Shown: positions 47,595 through 55,918 of the stretch, in pieces
Layout: every line of letters starts with the position of its first letter
How positions within the stretch are numbered: position 1 is the stretch's first letter
Assembly: GCA_016713335.1 (NCBI GenBank)
Contig: JADJPH010000007.1
Location: 1 to 64,000 of the forward strand
Source of the DNA: Candidatus Fredericiella danica
GTDB lineage: Bacteria > Chloroflexota > Anaerolineae > Caldilineales > Caldilineaceae
Reading direction: 5' to 3'
DNA length: 64,000 bases
Program-made: the position numbers and the translations under genes
Notes under the pieces: generated by a model
Told to the model about the DNA's origin: nothing
Seen by the model: only the letters and a program-made list of their open reading frames with translations
Databases searched by the model: none

Positions 47595-50112
47595 ACCCAG
47601 AGAATAGAAAATGGCGCAGCGTTGTACTGCTGCGCCGGCTTTCTTGGCGGCGATTTCGCGGTAGCGATTGCCGCCAGACCGAGCTCTCCTTTGGCGTAGA
47701 ACCAATGACGGCTGGTTCGGTGCGCGCCGCCTCGTTGGTAGTCTTTGCCGGCGCCGGGGCGTCGGCATCTCCGGGCGCGGGCGTCGCTTTGGCGGCTTCC
47801 AATTGCTTGCCGGTCACGGTGCGTCGATAGGTGCCGGGCCGCTGCGCCGGCAATGGACGCCCCTGAAACGGCGGATAGTCGAGCAGTTTGGCATGAAGAT
47901 AGCTGCCAACGACGCGGAAGGTCGCCACCACAGGCGGCGCCAGCAGCGCACCGAGGATGCCGAACTGGGTCAAGCCCACGGCAATCGCACAGATGACGAC
48001 GATCGGGTGCAGGTTGATGCTGTCGCCGATGATGCGCGGCACCAGGATGTTGTTCTCCAACTGCTGCATCAAGAAGTAGATGCCCACCGTGATCAGCGCA
48101 AAGCCAATGTTGCCGATTCCCAGTGGCGCCAGGACATCGCTACCCTGGATCAAGGCCACAATGACGGCCGGAATCATTGACAGCACCGGCCCCACATTGG
48201 GCACCGACTCCAGTATGCCCGCCAGAATGCCAAAGATCAATGCGCCCGGCATGCCAACAATCGTCAACGCGACGCCCGTTGTCACGCCGACGGTGATGCT
48301 CAAAATCAATTGGCCGCGCAAAAACAACTGCCACACCAAACCGATCCGCCGGATGAGATCGGCCAACTCCGAACGATAGGAGGTGGGAAAGAGACTGTGA
48401 AAGTAACTGGAAATCCGGGGCGCATCCATCGTCATATAGAGACTGACAAAGAAGGTCACCAACACCGTCAGGAAGACGGAAAAGATGCCCCCGACCACGT
48501 TGAAGCCAATCGTCGCAGTGCTGCTCACAACATTGGTCGTCGCGCTCAACGCCTGTTGGATGTAGTTCAAGATGTCGTTCACCGACGGAACAAACTGCGG
48601 CTGCCGTGCATTGGTCTGCACCTGCGTCACAATCTCGCTGATGGGAACCTGGACTCCGCCGATCACAATTACCTCGGGCAAGCCCTGAATGGAGTCGTTG
48701 AACCAAACCAATACGTTGCGTGCTGTGCCCGGCACGTCGAACGAGGCCAATGTGCGCAATTGGTCAACGATGGTCGGAATGAAGATGATCGGCACCAGCA
48801 ACAACAACGCCACGACCAGGAAGTAGACGAGGAATGTACTGATGGCTCGTGGGATCCGGAGTCGTTCCGCCAGGTTGACAATCGGGCTGAGCAGATAGGC
48901 CAGGATCGATGCGACCAAGACCATCGGCACCACCGACCAACTCAGGTAGATGATGTAGACGATCGCCACCAGCATGATCACGAGCACAGTGCGCTTCGTC
49001 GAGCGATCCCAACGCGAATCCCCCTCCGGATCGGCCACGCGCTCAATGATGGCGACCAGTGAGTCGTCATCGGGATCATGGACGCCACCAGGCTGGGGTG
49101 GCGCCTCTGCCTGGCTGTTATTGCTGTTTGTCTGTCGACCCCCGAGCACCTTGTGGATCACCTCCGCTTTGTGACCGCGCGCCAACAGGCGTTGGGTAAT
49201 CAGCGGGTAGGCGGTGGTGTCATGCAATTCTGGGGGCGTAGTGCAGCCGTCGAAGTCGCTCCCGATTGAGACGTGGTCGGGGCCGATGCGCGTCAGCAAG
49301 TACTCAATATGCTCGATCACATCGTCCAAAGTTGCCATTTCCGGTTGCTGCGCATTTAGAAACGCATGCACGAACGTGACGCCGACCACGCCTCCGGCGG
49401 CGGCGATCGCCTCAAGCTGCGCATCGGTCAGATTCCGCGGGTGATCGCACAGCGCACGCGCGTTGCTGTGGCTGGCCAGGATCGGTTGCTGGCTCACAGC
49501 CAGCACATCGGCAACGCCGGCAGGCGCCAGATGGCTGACATCGATCAGCATGCCCAGCCGATTGCACTCCTCTACAACCTTGACGCCGAACTCGGTGAGG
49601 CCCCCATTGGTGCGGCTCTCTGCGACGCCATCGCACGCGGCATTGCGATGGTTCCACGCCAGTCCCAGGTTGCGCACACCGAGGCGGTAGAACTGCCGCA
49701 GCATCCCGATGCTGGCGTCCAGCGCCTCGGCGCCTTCCAGCCCGGCGATGGCGGCAATCCTGCCACTGGTCTTGGCAGTCCGAATATCGGCAGCGGTGCG
49801 CGCAATGAGCACTTGCTCAGGCAGCGACTCAGCCAGGTGGAGCAATTGATCGAGGCGTTCCAGGGCATGGGTGGCCGCGCCGTGACGCTGGTATGGCGTC
49901 GGCACATAGCAGGCAAAGAATTGACCGGTCACGCCCCCTTCGCGCAGGCGGGGCAGATCAAGGTGGCCCTGGTTTGAACGATCGCCGAGCCAACGGCCTT
50001 GCTCCAGTTGTTCGCCGATACTGTCGCAGTGGCCGTCGATCACAAGCGCCGTGCCATGAACGACGCGGACGCTCTCCGATAATTGTGTTTGTTCAGACTG
50101 CTGTGTCGTCAT
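47332..50112 (-). CDS. membrane dipeptidase (M19) joined to AI-2E family transporter in one open frame
   Basis: Residues about 20-335 (50055-49110) are an M19 dipeptidase: VIDGHCDSIGE, GLEGAEALDAS, DVSHLAPAG, SHSNARALCDHPRNL and GSDFDGCTTPPE give the binuclear zinc site. The sequence stops being M19-like at the point where LGG(N)xLRV normally follows (HKVLGGRQTNSN). After a Gln/Pro/Asp-rich linker, residues about 375-800 are an AI-2E/PerM transporter with about eight helices (PMVLVASILAYLLSPIVNL, VTFFVSLYMTMD, GILAGILESVPNVGPVLSMIPAVIVALIQG, GILGALLAPPVVA). A G5 run at the junction means one extra base would create a stop and separate two genes. The open frame runs past the terminator at 47613, so its true end is probably earlier. 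Confidence 0.75.
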   Translation of the reverse strand: MTTQQSEQTQLSESVRVVHGTALVIDGHCDSIGEQLEQGRWLGDRSNQGHLDLPRLREGGVTGQFFACYVPTPYQRHGAATHALERLDQLLHLAESLPEQVLIARTAADIRTAKTSGRIAAIAGLEGAEALDASIGMLRQFYRLGVRNLGLAWNHRNAACDGVAESRTNGGLTEFGVKVVEECNRLGMLIDVSHLAPAGVADVLAVSQQPILASHSNARALCDHPRNLTDAQLEAIAAAGGVVGVTFVHAFLNAQQPEMATLDDVIEHIEYLLTRIGPDHVSIGSDFDGCTTPPELHDTTAYPLITQRLLARGHKAEVIHKVLGGRQTNSNNSQAEAPPQPGGVHDPDDDSLVAIIERVADPEGDSRWDRSTKRTVLVIMLVAIVYIIYLSWSVVPMVLVASILAYLLSPIVNLAERLRIPRAISTFLVYFLVVALLLLVPIIFIPTIVDQLRTLASFDVPGTARNVLVWFNDSIQGLPEVIVIGGVQVPISEIVTQVQTNARQPQFVPSVNDILNYIQQALSATTNVVSSTATIGFNVVGGIFSVFLTVLVTFFVSLYMTMDAPRISSYFHSLFPTSYRSELADLIRRIGLVWQLFLRGQLILSITVGVTTGVALTIVGMPGALIFGILAGILESVPNVGPVLSMIPAVIVALIQGSDVLAPLGIGNIGFALITVGIYFLMQQLENNILVPRIIGDSINLHPIVVICAIAVGLTQFGILGALLAPPVVATFRVVGSYLHAKLLDYPPFQGRPLPAQRPGTYRRTVTGKQLEAAKATPAPGDADAPAPAKTTNEAARTEPAVIGSTPKESSVWRQSLPRNRRQESRRSSTTLRHFLFSGFKSSHRCRCCIDLGRQSREGILLAHRGFRRSRPGRHHGVGRDHHRCPQVCRHHCRASRDHGTALLLRSTLPAPPGGSYALCRRDPRR
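47613..47636. terminator. bidirectional terminator between pnp and the AI-2E gene
   Basis: GGCGCAGC / GCTGCGCC (47613-47620, 47629-47636), loop GTTGTACT; followed by GGCTTTCTT on + and ATTTTC on -. It argues that both open frames, which overlap as read, actually end before this point. Confidence 0.7.
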
Positions 50113-50139
50113 GAAATTCCCTGTTTCAGATCATTGCGC

Positions 50140-51336
50140 TCAAGCGCGCCGGATTTGTTTGCTGCGCGACTTGCGGCTGGGAGCAAAGTTCAGCCCTTCG
50201 CGCTCGGCAAATTGCTGCAAAATGGCGTAGAACCGTTCACGATCGGCCTGTTGTAGCACTGCCACGGCATCAGCCGTCTCAGCCGCGTAGGGGTAGCCAC
50301 GGGCGCCGGCGATGCACTCAGCACAGACCATATCAATGACCCAACCCGCCCGCCCTTCTTCGTAGAGCCAGCGCGGCACTTCGATGCGGGCGGGCGGGCG
50401 ATCCGTTCCCAGCCGGACATAGCTGAAATAAACGTCACGATAGAAACCGGCGCGATCACTGGTGCTCAATAGGTCACGTCGAGCACACTCGAACATGGGG
50501 GTGCGATCACCCCAGGTGGTTAAACACTCTTCAAGGAGTTGACCGTCGGTGAGCGACATATATTCAGGACCGGTGACGATATTCACCAGGGTAACCAGAT
50601 CTTTGCTCGCCGAACTATCGACAAATGCAACCACGGGCACGCGCAGCCGTGCGGAGACTGCCAATAGCTCTGCCACTGCCTGAAGGTAGCGATGTGCACG
50701 TTCATGACGTAAGGTGCCGGCAAAACTGACCACGAACGAACCGTCGAAGTAGCAGAGTGGGCGATCTTCGTCCGGTAGTTCGGCAAACTGATGCATCAAC
50801 TCAATCAGCTTACGGCACTCCGCCTCGAAACGCCGTTGGTTGATCAGCCAGTTGGCCGTGTCGGCGTCGCCTTGTTCTGCCAGCGCCAATTCAGAGGGCG
50901 CCACGATCTCGAAGCTTAGGTTCTTTTCGTAGGGGACCCCCACGCGATGAGGGTTGATAAACCAGCCGATCTGCACCGCCGCCACAGGCAGGCCATACTC
51001 CTTGGTCGGCAGAAACTGGCTGCCGTCGACGGCAGCAGTCGGTTTCCCCGCCACAACCGTCAGCGCCCAGGTGCGTGCTTCCGCATGGGATTGCCATTGA
51101 TTTGGGAAGGCAAGCCGGAACTTGTCCGCAGTGTCGAGTTCTGGGGTGGGGATAGCACCGGGCCAGGCTTCGCCGAGATGCTGTAGCCGGGTCTGGATGT
51201 CCACATAGGAAAGTGCACAGAACTCCTCCAGCTTTGTCTCAATCTTATCAAGTTCTCGCGATTGAGCGGCCTGGTAACTCAGAAACTCGTCGCGCTTCTG
51301 CTCCAGTGCTGCCATCACCTTGGTGCGATCCAGCAT
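50140..51336 (-). CDS. nurA: NurA-domain nuclease
   Basis: 398 aa. NurA nuclease works with the HerA helicase in end resection. Metal-ligand acids appear in AAVDGSQFLPT, LCYFDGSFV and VVAFVDSSASKDL; the central basic and aromatic segments match the family. An N-terminal coiled stretch (LSYQAAQSRELDKIETKLEEF) precedes the fold. ATG 51336 after AGGGGAC is chosen over a GTG five codons upstream. No herA is in the window. Confidence 0.8.
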   Translation of the reverse strand: MLDRTKVMAALEQKRDEFLSYQAAQSRELDKIETKLEEFCALSYVDIQTRLQHLGEAWPGAIPTPELDTADKFRLAFPNQWQSHAEARTWALTVVAGKPTAAVDGSQFLPTKEYGLPVAAVQIGWFINPHRVGVPYEKNLSFEIVAPSELALAEQGDADTANWLINQRRFEAECRKLIELMHQFAELPDEDRPLCYFDGSFVVSFAGTLRHERAHRYLQAVAELLAVSARLRVPVVAFVDSSASKDLVTLVNIVTGPEYMSLTDGQLLEECLTTWGDRTPMFECARRDLLSTSDRAGFYRDVYFSYVRLGTDRPPARIEVPRWLYEEGRAGWVIDMVCAECIAGARGYPYAAETADAVAVLQQADRERFYAILQQFAEREGLNFAPSRKSRSKQIRRA

Positions 51337-51378
51337 GACGTCCCCTTTCACCCAATCATAGACGGCAGGCGGGTAATG

Positions 51379-51915
51379 TCAAAGGCAGACGAGTGCGTCT
51401 GTATTCAACCATCCGTAGGCCACCTCCGGCAGAGTCTGCTCACCGATCGTGCAGTCTTTCGTGCGGATGTACTCTCCACCAAGCGCCTCATAGAAATGGC
51501 GTCCTGGGTTCTCCGCCAACGCCCAGATGATCAGCGTAGTCAGCCCCTGCGCGCGGAGCGCCTGCACCACACCCTGGACCAGACGCCGGCCAACGCCCTG
51601 GCGCTGCGCCTGGGGCAGGATGTAGATTGCCCACAACTCGCCAGCATAGGCTGCGTCAAGCGGCTCCCGGTTGTATGTGCCCGCTGCAAAACCGACAATT
51701 TCACCACCTTCAATCTCAGCGACACACACAAATTGCGCTTCAACATCGGACAACCATGCCTGCCAGCGTTGGGTGCGCTGTTCGATGGATAAGTTCGCAA
51801 GATGGTCAACGTCCACAATGCCGGCATAGGCGCTTTGCCAGCTCAGCACGTGCACCCGTGCGATGCCAGGTGCATCCTTGACTGAAGCAGGGCGAACGTT
51901 TATTGTGTCGGGCAT
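51379..51915 (-). CDS. GNAT N-acetyltransferase
   Basis: 178 aa. INVRPASVKDAPGIARVHVLSW, GEIVGFAAGTYNRE, WAIYILPQAQRQGVGRRLVQGVVQALRAQG (acetyl-CoA binding Q/RxxGxG/A), ENPGRHFYEALGGEYIRTKDCTIGE. ATG 51915 (MPDTINVRP) fits; the longer open frame has no support. Substrate unknown. Confidence 0.87.
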   Translation of the reverse strand: MPDTINVRPASVKDAPGIARVHVLSWQSAYAGIVDVDHLANLSIEQRTQRWQAWLSDVEAQFVCVAEIEGGEIVGFAAGTYNREPLDAAYAGELWAIYILPQAQRQGVGRRLVQGVVQALRAQGLTTLIIWALAENPGRHFYEALGGEYIRTKDCTIGEQTLPEVAYGWLNTDALVCL

Positions 51916-52028
51916 ATGAGTGGAAAACTCCAATCTGTTGCGCTGCGCAGCCGGTTGGCAATCCATTTTGCACAGCGATACTGGTATTTTCGAACATCCG
52001 TACTATACCACAACGGTGACACTGAGAC

Positions 52029-52632
52029 ATGTCTGAAAGTCTACGTCTGACACGGCCTCCATGACGCGATCGTTGCGCATGCCCGCGAAGGCAAGCCGGA
52101 AGAAATCTGTGGGGTCGTCCGTGGCCGTGCCGGCGTTGCACTGGAGGTGGTGCGCGGCCGCAACATCGCTGCGGAGCGGGTCGAGAACTATGAGGTGGAT
52201 CCGGCGACGCTCCTCCTGCAGTTTACGTTTGAAGACGCCGGCGACGAGATGATTGCCATCTATCACTCGCATCCGGTTTCGGTCGCGTATCCATCCGCCA
52301 CCGATGCGTGGAATGCCAATTACCCTGAATCGATCTATCTGATCTGTTCGTTAGAGTTTGATGATGCACCGGTGATTCGTGGCTTTTGCCTGGAGCCACA
52401 CTTCATCGACTTCGATCTCGAAACCCTCCGTGCTCAGTTGCCGTTTTATGAGACGCGGCCGGGGCTGTTCGCCTATTTTCAAGATGTGGCCACGCCCGTG
52501 CCGGCGGCATTGGCGGACGTGGCGATCCAGGTTCCCGCTCCATTCTATGTGGATTTCTTTGTCGACGACGCCGGCGCATTGATCGATAGCCGGATCGTCG
52601 CCATCGCAGAATGTGATCTTGCCGACAGCTAA
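52029..52632 (+). CDS. JAB1/MPN (JAMM, M67-type) metallopeptidase, frameshifted near the N-terminus
   Basis: About 200 aa. The JAMM zinc site is complete: catalytic Glu in GKPEEICGVV, H-x-H in IYHSHPVSV and S-x-x-D in PSATDAWN. The start ATG at 52029 reads MSESLRLTRPP, then one base is lost (near 52067) before HDAIVAHAREGKPEE. This matches prokaryotic Mec-like proteases that cleave ubiquitin-like sulfur carriers. 420 bp downstream lie a MoaD/ThiS-like carrier and its E1, so it probably acts on that carrier. Transcribed on the same strand; a strong promoter lies between them. Confidence 0.82.
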
Positions 52633-52667
52633 CTTATTTCGTTCAAACTAAAAGTACTTGTACGAGT

Positions 52668-52695
52668 TTGACAACACGGATGAGGCTGCTATACT
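52668..52695 (+). promoter_or_regulatory. strong sigma-70 promoter upstream of the carrier operon
   Basis: -35 TTGACA (52668-52673), 16-bp spacer, -10 TATACT (52690-52695), the best consensus promoter in the window. The transcript would have a 5' leader of about 350 nt before the carrier ATG at 53055. Confidence 0.6.
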
Positions 52696-53054
52696 TTCGC
52701 CTCACAATTGCTTAATCGGTTCGTGCTGAGCAGGGTTCTGTAAAAATGGTTAGCGGAGTTTGCAACAAGCGTATCCAAATCACTTGCTTGTGTCGATAGC
52801 GGGCGCGGCCAGCATGATGCTGGTTGTTCCCGCATTCATCTCAACGCAAGCGATGCGCCATGTGGCAAACTTGATCGACTGCAATTGATGCGCCTTGAAC
52901 TTCTCACGCTGGATCTGACTCCGGAACGATGAGACGGGCAGGCAATAATCGCGACGGAAGTAAGTGCCGGGTTCATCGTTTGATGGATCCGGCTTTTTCT
53001 GTTTGGCCAGCGTAGCAAAGCGCAATGACAACAACGAGGGGAACGATTGAGTTT
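52696..53054 (+). other. 350-nt leader of the MoaD-MoeB operon, nothing recognised
   Basis: No TPP, cobalamin, SAM or Moco riboswitch core was recognised by eye. A GGCCAGCATGATGCTGG palindrome near 52806-52822 can form a hairpin. An 84-residue open frame on the minus strand (52780-53034) has no recognisable family and is not annotated. The long leader may regulate or simply reflect a 3' remnant. Confidence 0.35.
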
Positions 53055-53345
53055 ATGGCAACAGTGTTAGTGCCCACACCGCTCCGCCGGCTGACGGCTG
53101 GGCAGGCGAAACTGGAAGTCGAAGGGAACGATGTCGGCTCTGTCTTGCAGGCAATGGATGCTCAGTATCCTGGCGTCGCGGATAAACTGCTGGATGGCGA
53201 CGGCAATATCAAGCGCTTCATCAACGTCTTTGTCAATGAAACCGAGATGCGCACGCTACAAGGGCTGCAAACACCGGTGACGGCAAACGACAAGGTGTCC
53301 ATTGTGCCGGCCATGGCCGGTGGGCAGCAAACAACGCAAAGGTGA
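53055..53345 (+). CDS. MoaD/ThiS-family ubiquitin-like sulfur carrier with residues after Gly-Gly
   Basis: 96 aa beta-grasp carrier: VLVPTPLRRLTAGQAKLEVEG, MDAQYPGVADKLLD, FINVFVNETEMRTLQGLQTPV, DKVSIVPAMAGG. Normal carriers end with the Gly-Gly that receives sulfur; here six residues follow (QQTTQR). Processing by a protease, for instance the neighbouring JAMM protein, would be needed unless this is a frame error. ATG 53055 (MATVLVPTPL) is preferred over 53025. The stop overlaps the next gene start (TGATG). Confidence 0.87.
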   Translation: MATVLVPTPLRRLTAGQAKLEVEGNDVGSVLQAMDAQYPGVADKLLDGDGNIKRFINVFVNETEMRTLQGLQTPVTANDKVSIVPAMAGGQQTTQR

Positions 53346-54562
53346 TGGTGGCAATGAGCCGTCTGAATCGTGACCAATTGGTGCAACTTGCAAAAAGCGA
53401 AATATCCGAAATTACATCCCGCGATCTAAAAGACTGGCAAGACCAGCACAAGCCAATGACGCTGGTCGACATTCGCGAGCGTGATGAATTTGTGCAAGGA
53501 CATATCCCCGATGCGGTTTTCATCCCCCGCGGTTATCTGGAACTACAAATTGAACAGCACCAACCGGACCGCGGCGCACCCATCGTCCTCTACTGCGCAG
53601 GGGGCGTGCGCTCTGCATTGGCTGCGCGCAATCTGAAAGAGATGGGCTACGCCCACGTCATCTCGTTGATTGGTGGCTTCAACGGCTGGAAAAATGCCGG
53701 CCACGGGTTCAAAGTCCCGACTGTACTCACAGAAGCGCAACGGCTTCGTTATAGCCGCCACACCTTGCTGCGCGAGGTAGGCGAGACAGGCCAGATCAAG
53801 TTGCTCGAAGCAAAGGTGCTGCTGATCGGCGCCGGAGGGCTTGGCAGCCCTGCGGCGATGTATCTGGCCGCAGCCGGTGTCGGTACGCTGGGCATCGTTG
53901 ATTTTGATGTCGTCGATTATTCCAATCTCCAGCGGCAACTCCTGCATGGCACCAAAGATGTTGGCCGGCCAAAGGTGGAGTCGGCGGCCGACCGGATCCT
54001 TGACATCAATCCGGATGTGCAGGTGATCCCACACAATGCCCCGCTGACCAGCACCAATGCCTTTGAGATTATCCGGAACTACGACATTGTGGTAAACGGC
54101 TCCGATAACTTCCCGACGCGGTATCTCGTAAATGATGCCTGCCACCTGTTGGGCAAGCCACTCGTTGACGGCAGCATCTTCATGTTTGAAGGGCAATTGA
54201 CGGTCTATGTGCCGGAACAACCTGAACTTGGCATCACCGGCGGCCCTTGCTATCGCTGCCTCTATCCGGAGCCACCTGCGCCAGGCGAAGTGCCGAGCTG
54301 CTCGGAAGCTGGTGTACTGGGGGTGCTGCCAGGCATTGTCGGTTCGATGCAGGCGGTTGAGGTGATCAAGCTGATCCTGGGGATCGGCGAGCCGCTGATT
54401 GGCAAACTGCTCCTGATCGACACCCTTTACATGAGCTTCCGCACGCTCAAAGTCCAGCGTAACCCGGACTGCCCGCTGTGTGGCGAGCACCAGACGGTGA
54501 CCGAACTCATCGACTACGACCAGTTTTGTGGCTTTCCGGGGCGAGAGCATGTGGTTGCGTGA
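53345..54562 (+). CDS. moeB: rhodanese-MoeB/ThiF fusion: sulfur-carrier adenylyltransferase
   Basis: 406 aa. An N-terminal rhodanese (residues about 30-125, MTLVDIRERDEFVQGHIPDA; active-site loop CAGGVRS) precedes a MoeB/ThiF E1 domain: YSRHTLLREVGETGQ, LIGAGGLGSPAAM for ATP, IVDFDVVDYSNLQRQ, the catalytic Cys region EVPSCSEAGVLGVLPG, and zinc Cys pairs CYRC and CPLC. Actinobacterial MoeZ and eukaryotic MOCS3 have rhodanese at the C-terminus, so the domain order is reversed. Activates the adjacent carrier as acyl-adenylate or thiocarboxylate. Confidence 0.93.
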   Translation: MVAMSRLNRDQLVQLAKSEISEITSRDLKDWQDQHKPMTLVDIRERDEFVQGHIPDAVFIPRGYLELQIEQHQPDRGAPIVLYCAGGVRSALAARNLKEMGYAHVISLIGGFNGWKNAGHGFKVPTVLTEAQRLRYSRHTLLREVGETGQIKLLEAKVLLIGAGGLGSPAAMYLAAAGVGTLGIVDFDVVDYSNLQRQLLHGTKDVGRPKVESAADRILDINPDVQVIPHNAPLTSTNAFEIIRNYDIVVNGSDNFPTRYLVNDACHLLGKPLVDGSIFMFEGQLTVYVPEQPELGITGGPCYRCLYPEPPAPGEVPSCSEAGVLGVLPGIVGSMQAVEVIKLILGIGEPLIGKLLLIDTLYMSFRTLKVQRNPDCPLCGEHQTVTELIDYDQFCGFPGREHVVA

Positions 54563-54625
54563 TACGTATCTTGAGATTGGAGATCAGACCAACGCAGCAC
54601 GCGACACGCAATATGTGATACGGAG
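54563..54625. repeat. palindromic repeat, copy 2
   Basis: TGATACGTATC ... AACGCAGCACGCGACACGC ... TGTGATACGG; related to 103-189 (identical AACGCAGCACG at 54591-54601). It fills the gap between moeB and the DUF4395 gene, and its right end supplies GGAG, seven bases before the next ATG. Confidence 0.5.
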
Positions 54626-54631
54626 CAACCT

Positions 54632-55078
54632 ATGCCATCCAAAATCGATCAAACAGCTTTGAAGTTCAACCAGGCGTCGATCATCTTCTTGCTGCTGCTG
54701 GCGTTCGTGCTCAACTCGGCCTGGCTGGTTGCCTTTGTGGCGACGGTGATGCTGGTGGGTACGATCTGGCCTGATGCCGGGCTCTTCAAGTGGTTCTATG
54801 CTCGCGTGCTCAAGCCCGCCGGTTGGTTGAAGCCGCACCCTATCGCCGACGAGCCGCAACCGCACCTCTTTGCGCAGGGGCTAGGCGGCTTCTTCCTTGT
54901 CCTGAGCGTGCTGGCCCTACTCATCGGTTGGAACGTGGTGGGCTGGGCGCTGGCGCTGATGGTCGTCGTCCTGGCAGGAGTGAATCTGTTTCTGGGGTTC
55001 TGTCTGGGCTGCTTCTTGTATTTTCAGTTCGCCCGCCGCGGCGTCCGGCTGGAACTACCGAGTTGGCGTGCAGTCTGA
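54632..55078 (+). CDS. DUF4395 membrane protein
   Basis: 148 aa, four predicted helices (IIFLLLLAFVLNSAWLVAFVA, FFLVLSVLALLIGWNVVGW, LALMVVVLAGVNLFLGFCLG). Start at ATG 54632 with KFNQASIIF. DUF4395 proteins often sit beside thioredoxin-like proteins, as here, and contain a conserved GFCLGCFLY with two cysteines, suggesting a sulfur or redox role. Function not established. Confidence 0.85.
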   Translation: MPSKIDQTALKFNQASIIFLLLLAFVLNSAWLVAFVATVMLVGTIWPDAGLFKWFYARVLKPAGWLKPHPIADEPQPHLFAQGLGGFFLVLSVLALLIGWNVVGWALALMVVVLAGVNLFLGFCLGCFLYFQFARRGVRLELPSWRAV

Positions 55079-55132
55079 CCCGAAGGCGAACCCACCTTTG
55101 ATGTTGCCGCATCTTGGATGTAGGAGTGAACG

Positions 55133-55558
55133 ATGGCTGAGCGATTCATTTTTCTGATAGTGTTTGCGCTGGTGCTTGTCTTGATGTATTGGGGGTGGCG
55201 CCGTTATGCCCATTGGCGTGTGCAGCACGTGCGCACACAAGCTATCCCGCTTGACCTGGCGGTACAAGTGGATGAGTCACGTCCCAATTTGCTCTATTTT
55301 ACGACGGCAGAGTGCGCCCAGTGCCGGCTGCAGCAGGCGCCCATCCTCACGCAGTTGGCTGCACGCGTCGACGTCGCCATTCACAAGTTTGATGCGATGG
55401 AGCAGGAAGCCCTTGCGCGTTTCTATGGGATCATGACGGTGCCGACGACAGTGGTGCTGGATCAACAGTTGCGCCCGGTGGCGATCAATCACGGGGTGAC
55501 GCCGCTGGCGAAGTTGCAGGCGCAACTGCAAGGGAACGTCACGTCCGGCAGTTTGTAG
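55133..55558 (+). CDS. membrane-anchored thioredoxin-like protein
   Basis: 141 aa. N-terminal anchor (FIFLIVFALVLVLMYWGW), then a thioredoxin fold with active site AECAQCRLQQAP (CAQC) and the cis-Pro region GIMTVPTTVVL. Downstream of DUF4395 and the rhodanese-E1; probably handles thiol or persulfide redox for that system on the outer face of the membrane. Short spacing suggests one operon. Confidence 0.87.
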   Translation: MAERFIFLIVFALVLVLMYWGWRRYAHWRVQHVRTQAIPLDLAVQVDESRPNLLYFTTAECAQCRLQQAPILTQLAARVDVAIHKFDAMEQEALARFYGIMTVPTTVVLDQQLRPVAINHGVTPLAKLQAQLQGNVTSGSL

Positions 55559-55583
55559 ACTACACCTGGGTTCTACATGACAG

Positions 55584-55628
55584 ATAGGACCAGCCTGGAA
55601 ATATGCACTTCCAGGCTGGCCTATTTTG
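55584..55628 (+). terminator. terminator of the carrier operon
   Basis: Stem ATAGG-A-CCAGCCTGGAA / TTCCAGGCTGG-CCTAT around ATATGCAC, core 11 bp (55590-55600, 55609-55619), then TTTT. Ends the operon and faces the minus-strand gene at 55655. Confidence 0.88.
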
Positions 55629-55654
55629 TGGATGAGACGTCGACAAATGTAGCG

Positions 55655-55864
55655 TTACGAACTTAGCTCAGCTCGTTTTGCAGCGATCCGCTTCTGAACT
55701 TCGGCCAGAAACGCCTCGAACTCGGCCGGTGGGACGAAGGGTTCAATCTGTTCAAAAAGAAACATGATCCAATCCGTGCGTTCGTTGGCGGGGCGCACAC
55801 GGCCGATATATTCGCCGCTCAACTGGAGCCATTGCGTGAGGTTCTGATCGTAAAGTTCTGACAT
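55655..55864 (-). CDS. small conserved protein
   Basis: 69 aa, unknown. Trp/Phe-rich helices (LTQWLQLSGEYIGRV, DWIMFLFEQIEPFVPP, FEAFLAEVQKRIAAKRAEL). No recognisable domain; it could be an adaptor or toxin-antitoxin partner but no partner is adjacent. Terminator of the opposite operon lies 30 bp beyond its 3' end. Confidence 0.55.
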   Translation of the reverse strand: MSELYDQNLTQWLQLSGEYIGRVRPANERTDWIMFLFEQIEPFVPPAEFEAFLAEVQKRIAAKRAELSS

Positions 55865-55918
55865 GATCCGAATTCCGTTCTGGTGTTTTGAGGCGGGTTC
55901 AAGCGATCGTTTTGCACA

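Noticed and set aside
52780..53034. 84-residue minus-strand open frame upstream of the sulfur carrier
   Set aside because: No family features, no ribosome site, and it is opposite to a consensus promoter leader.
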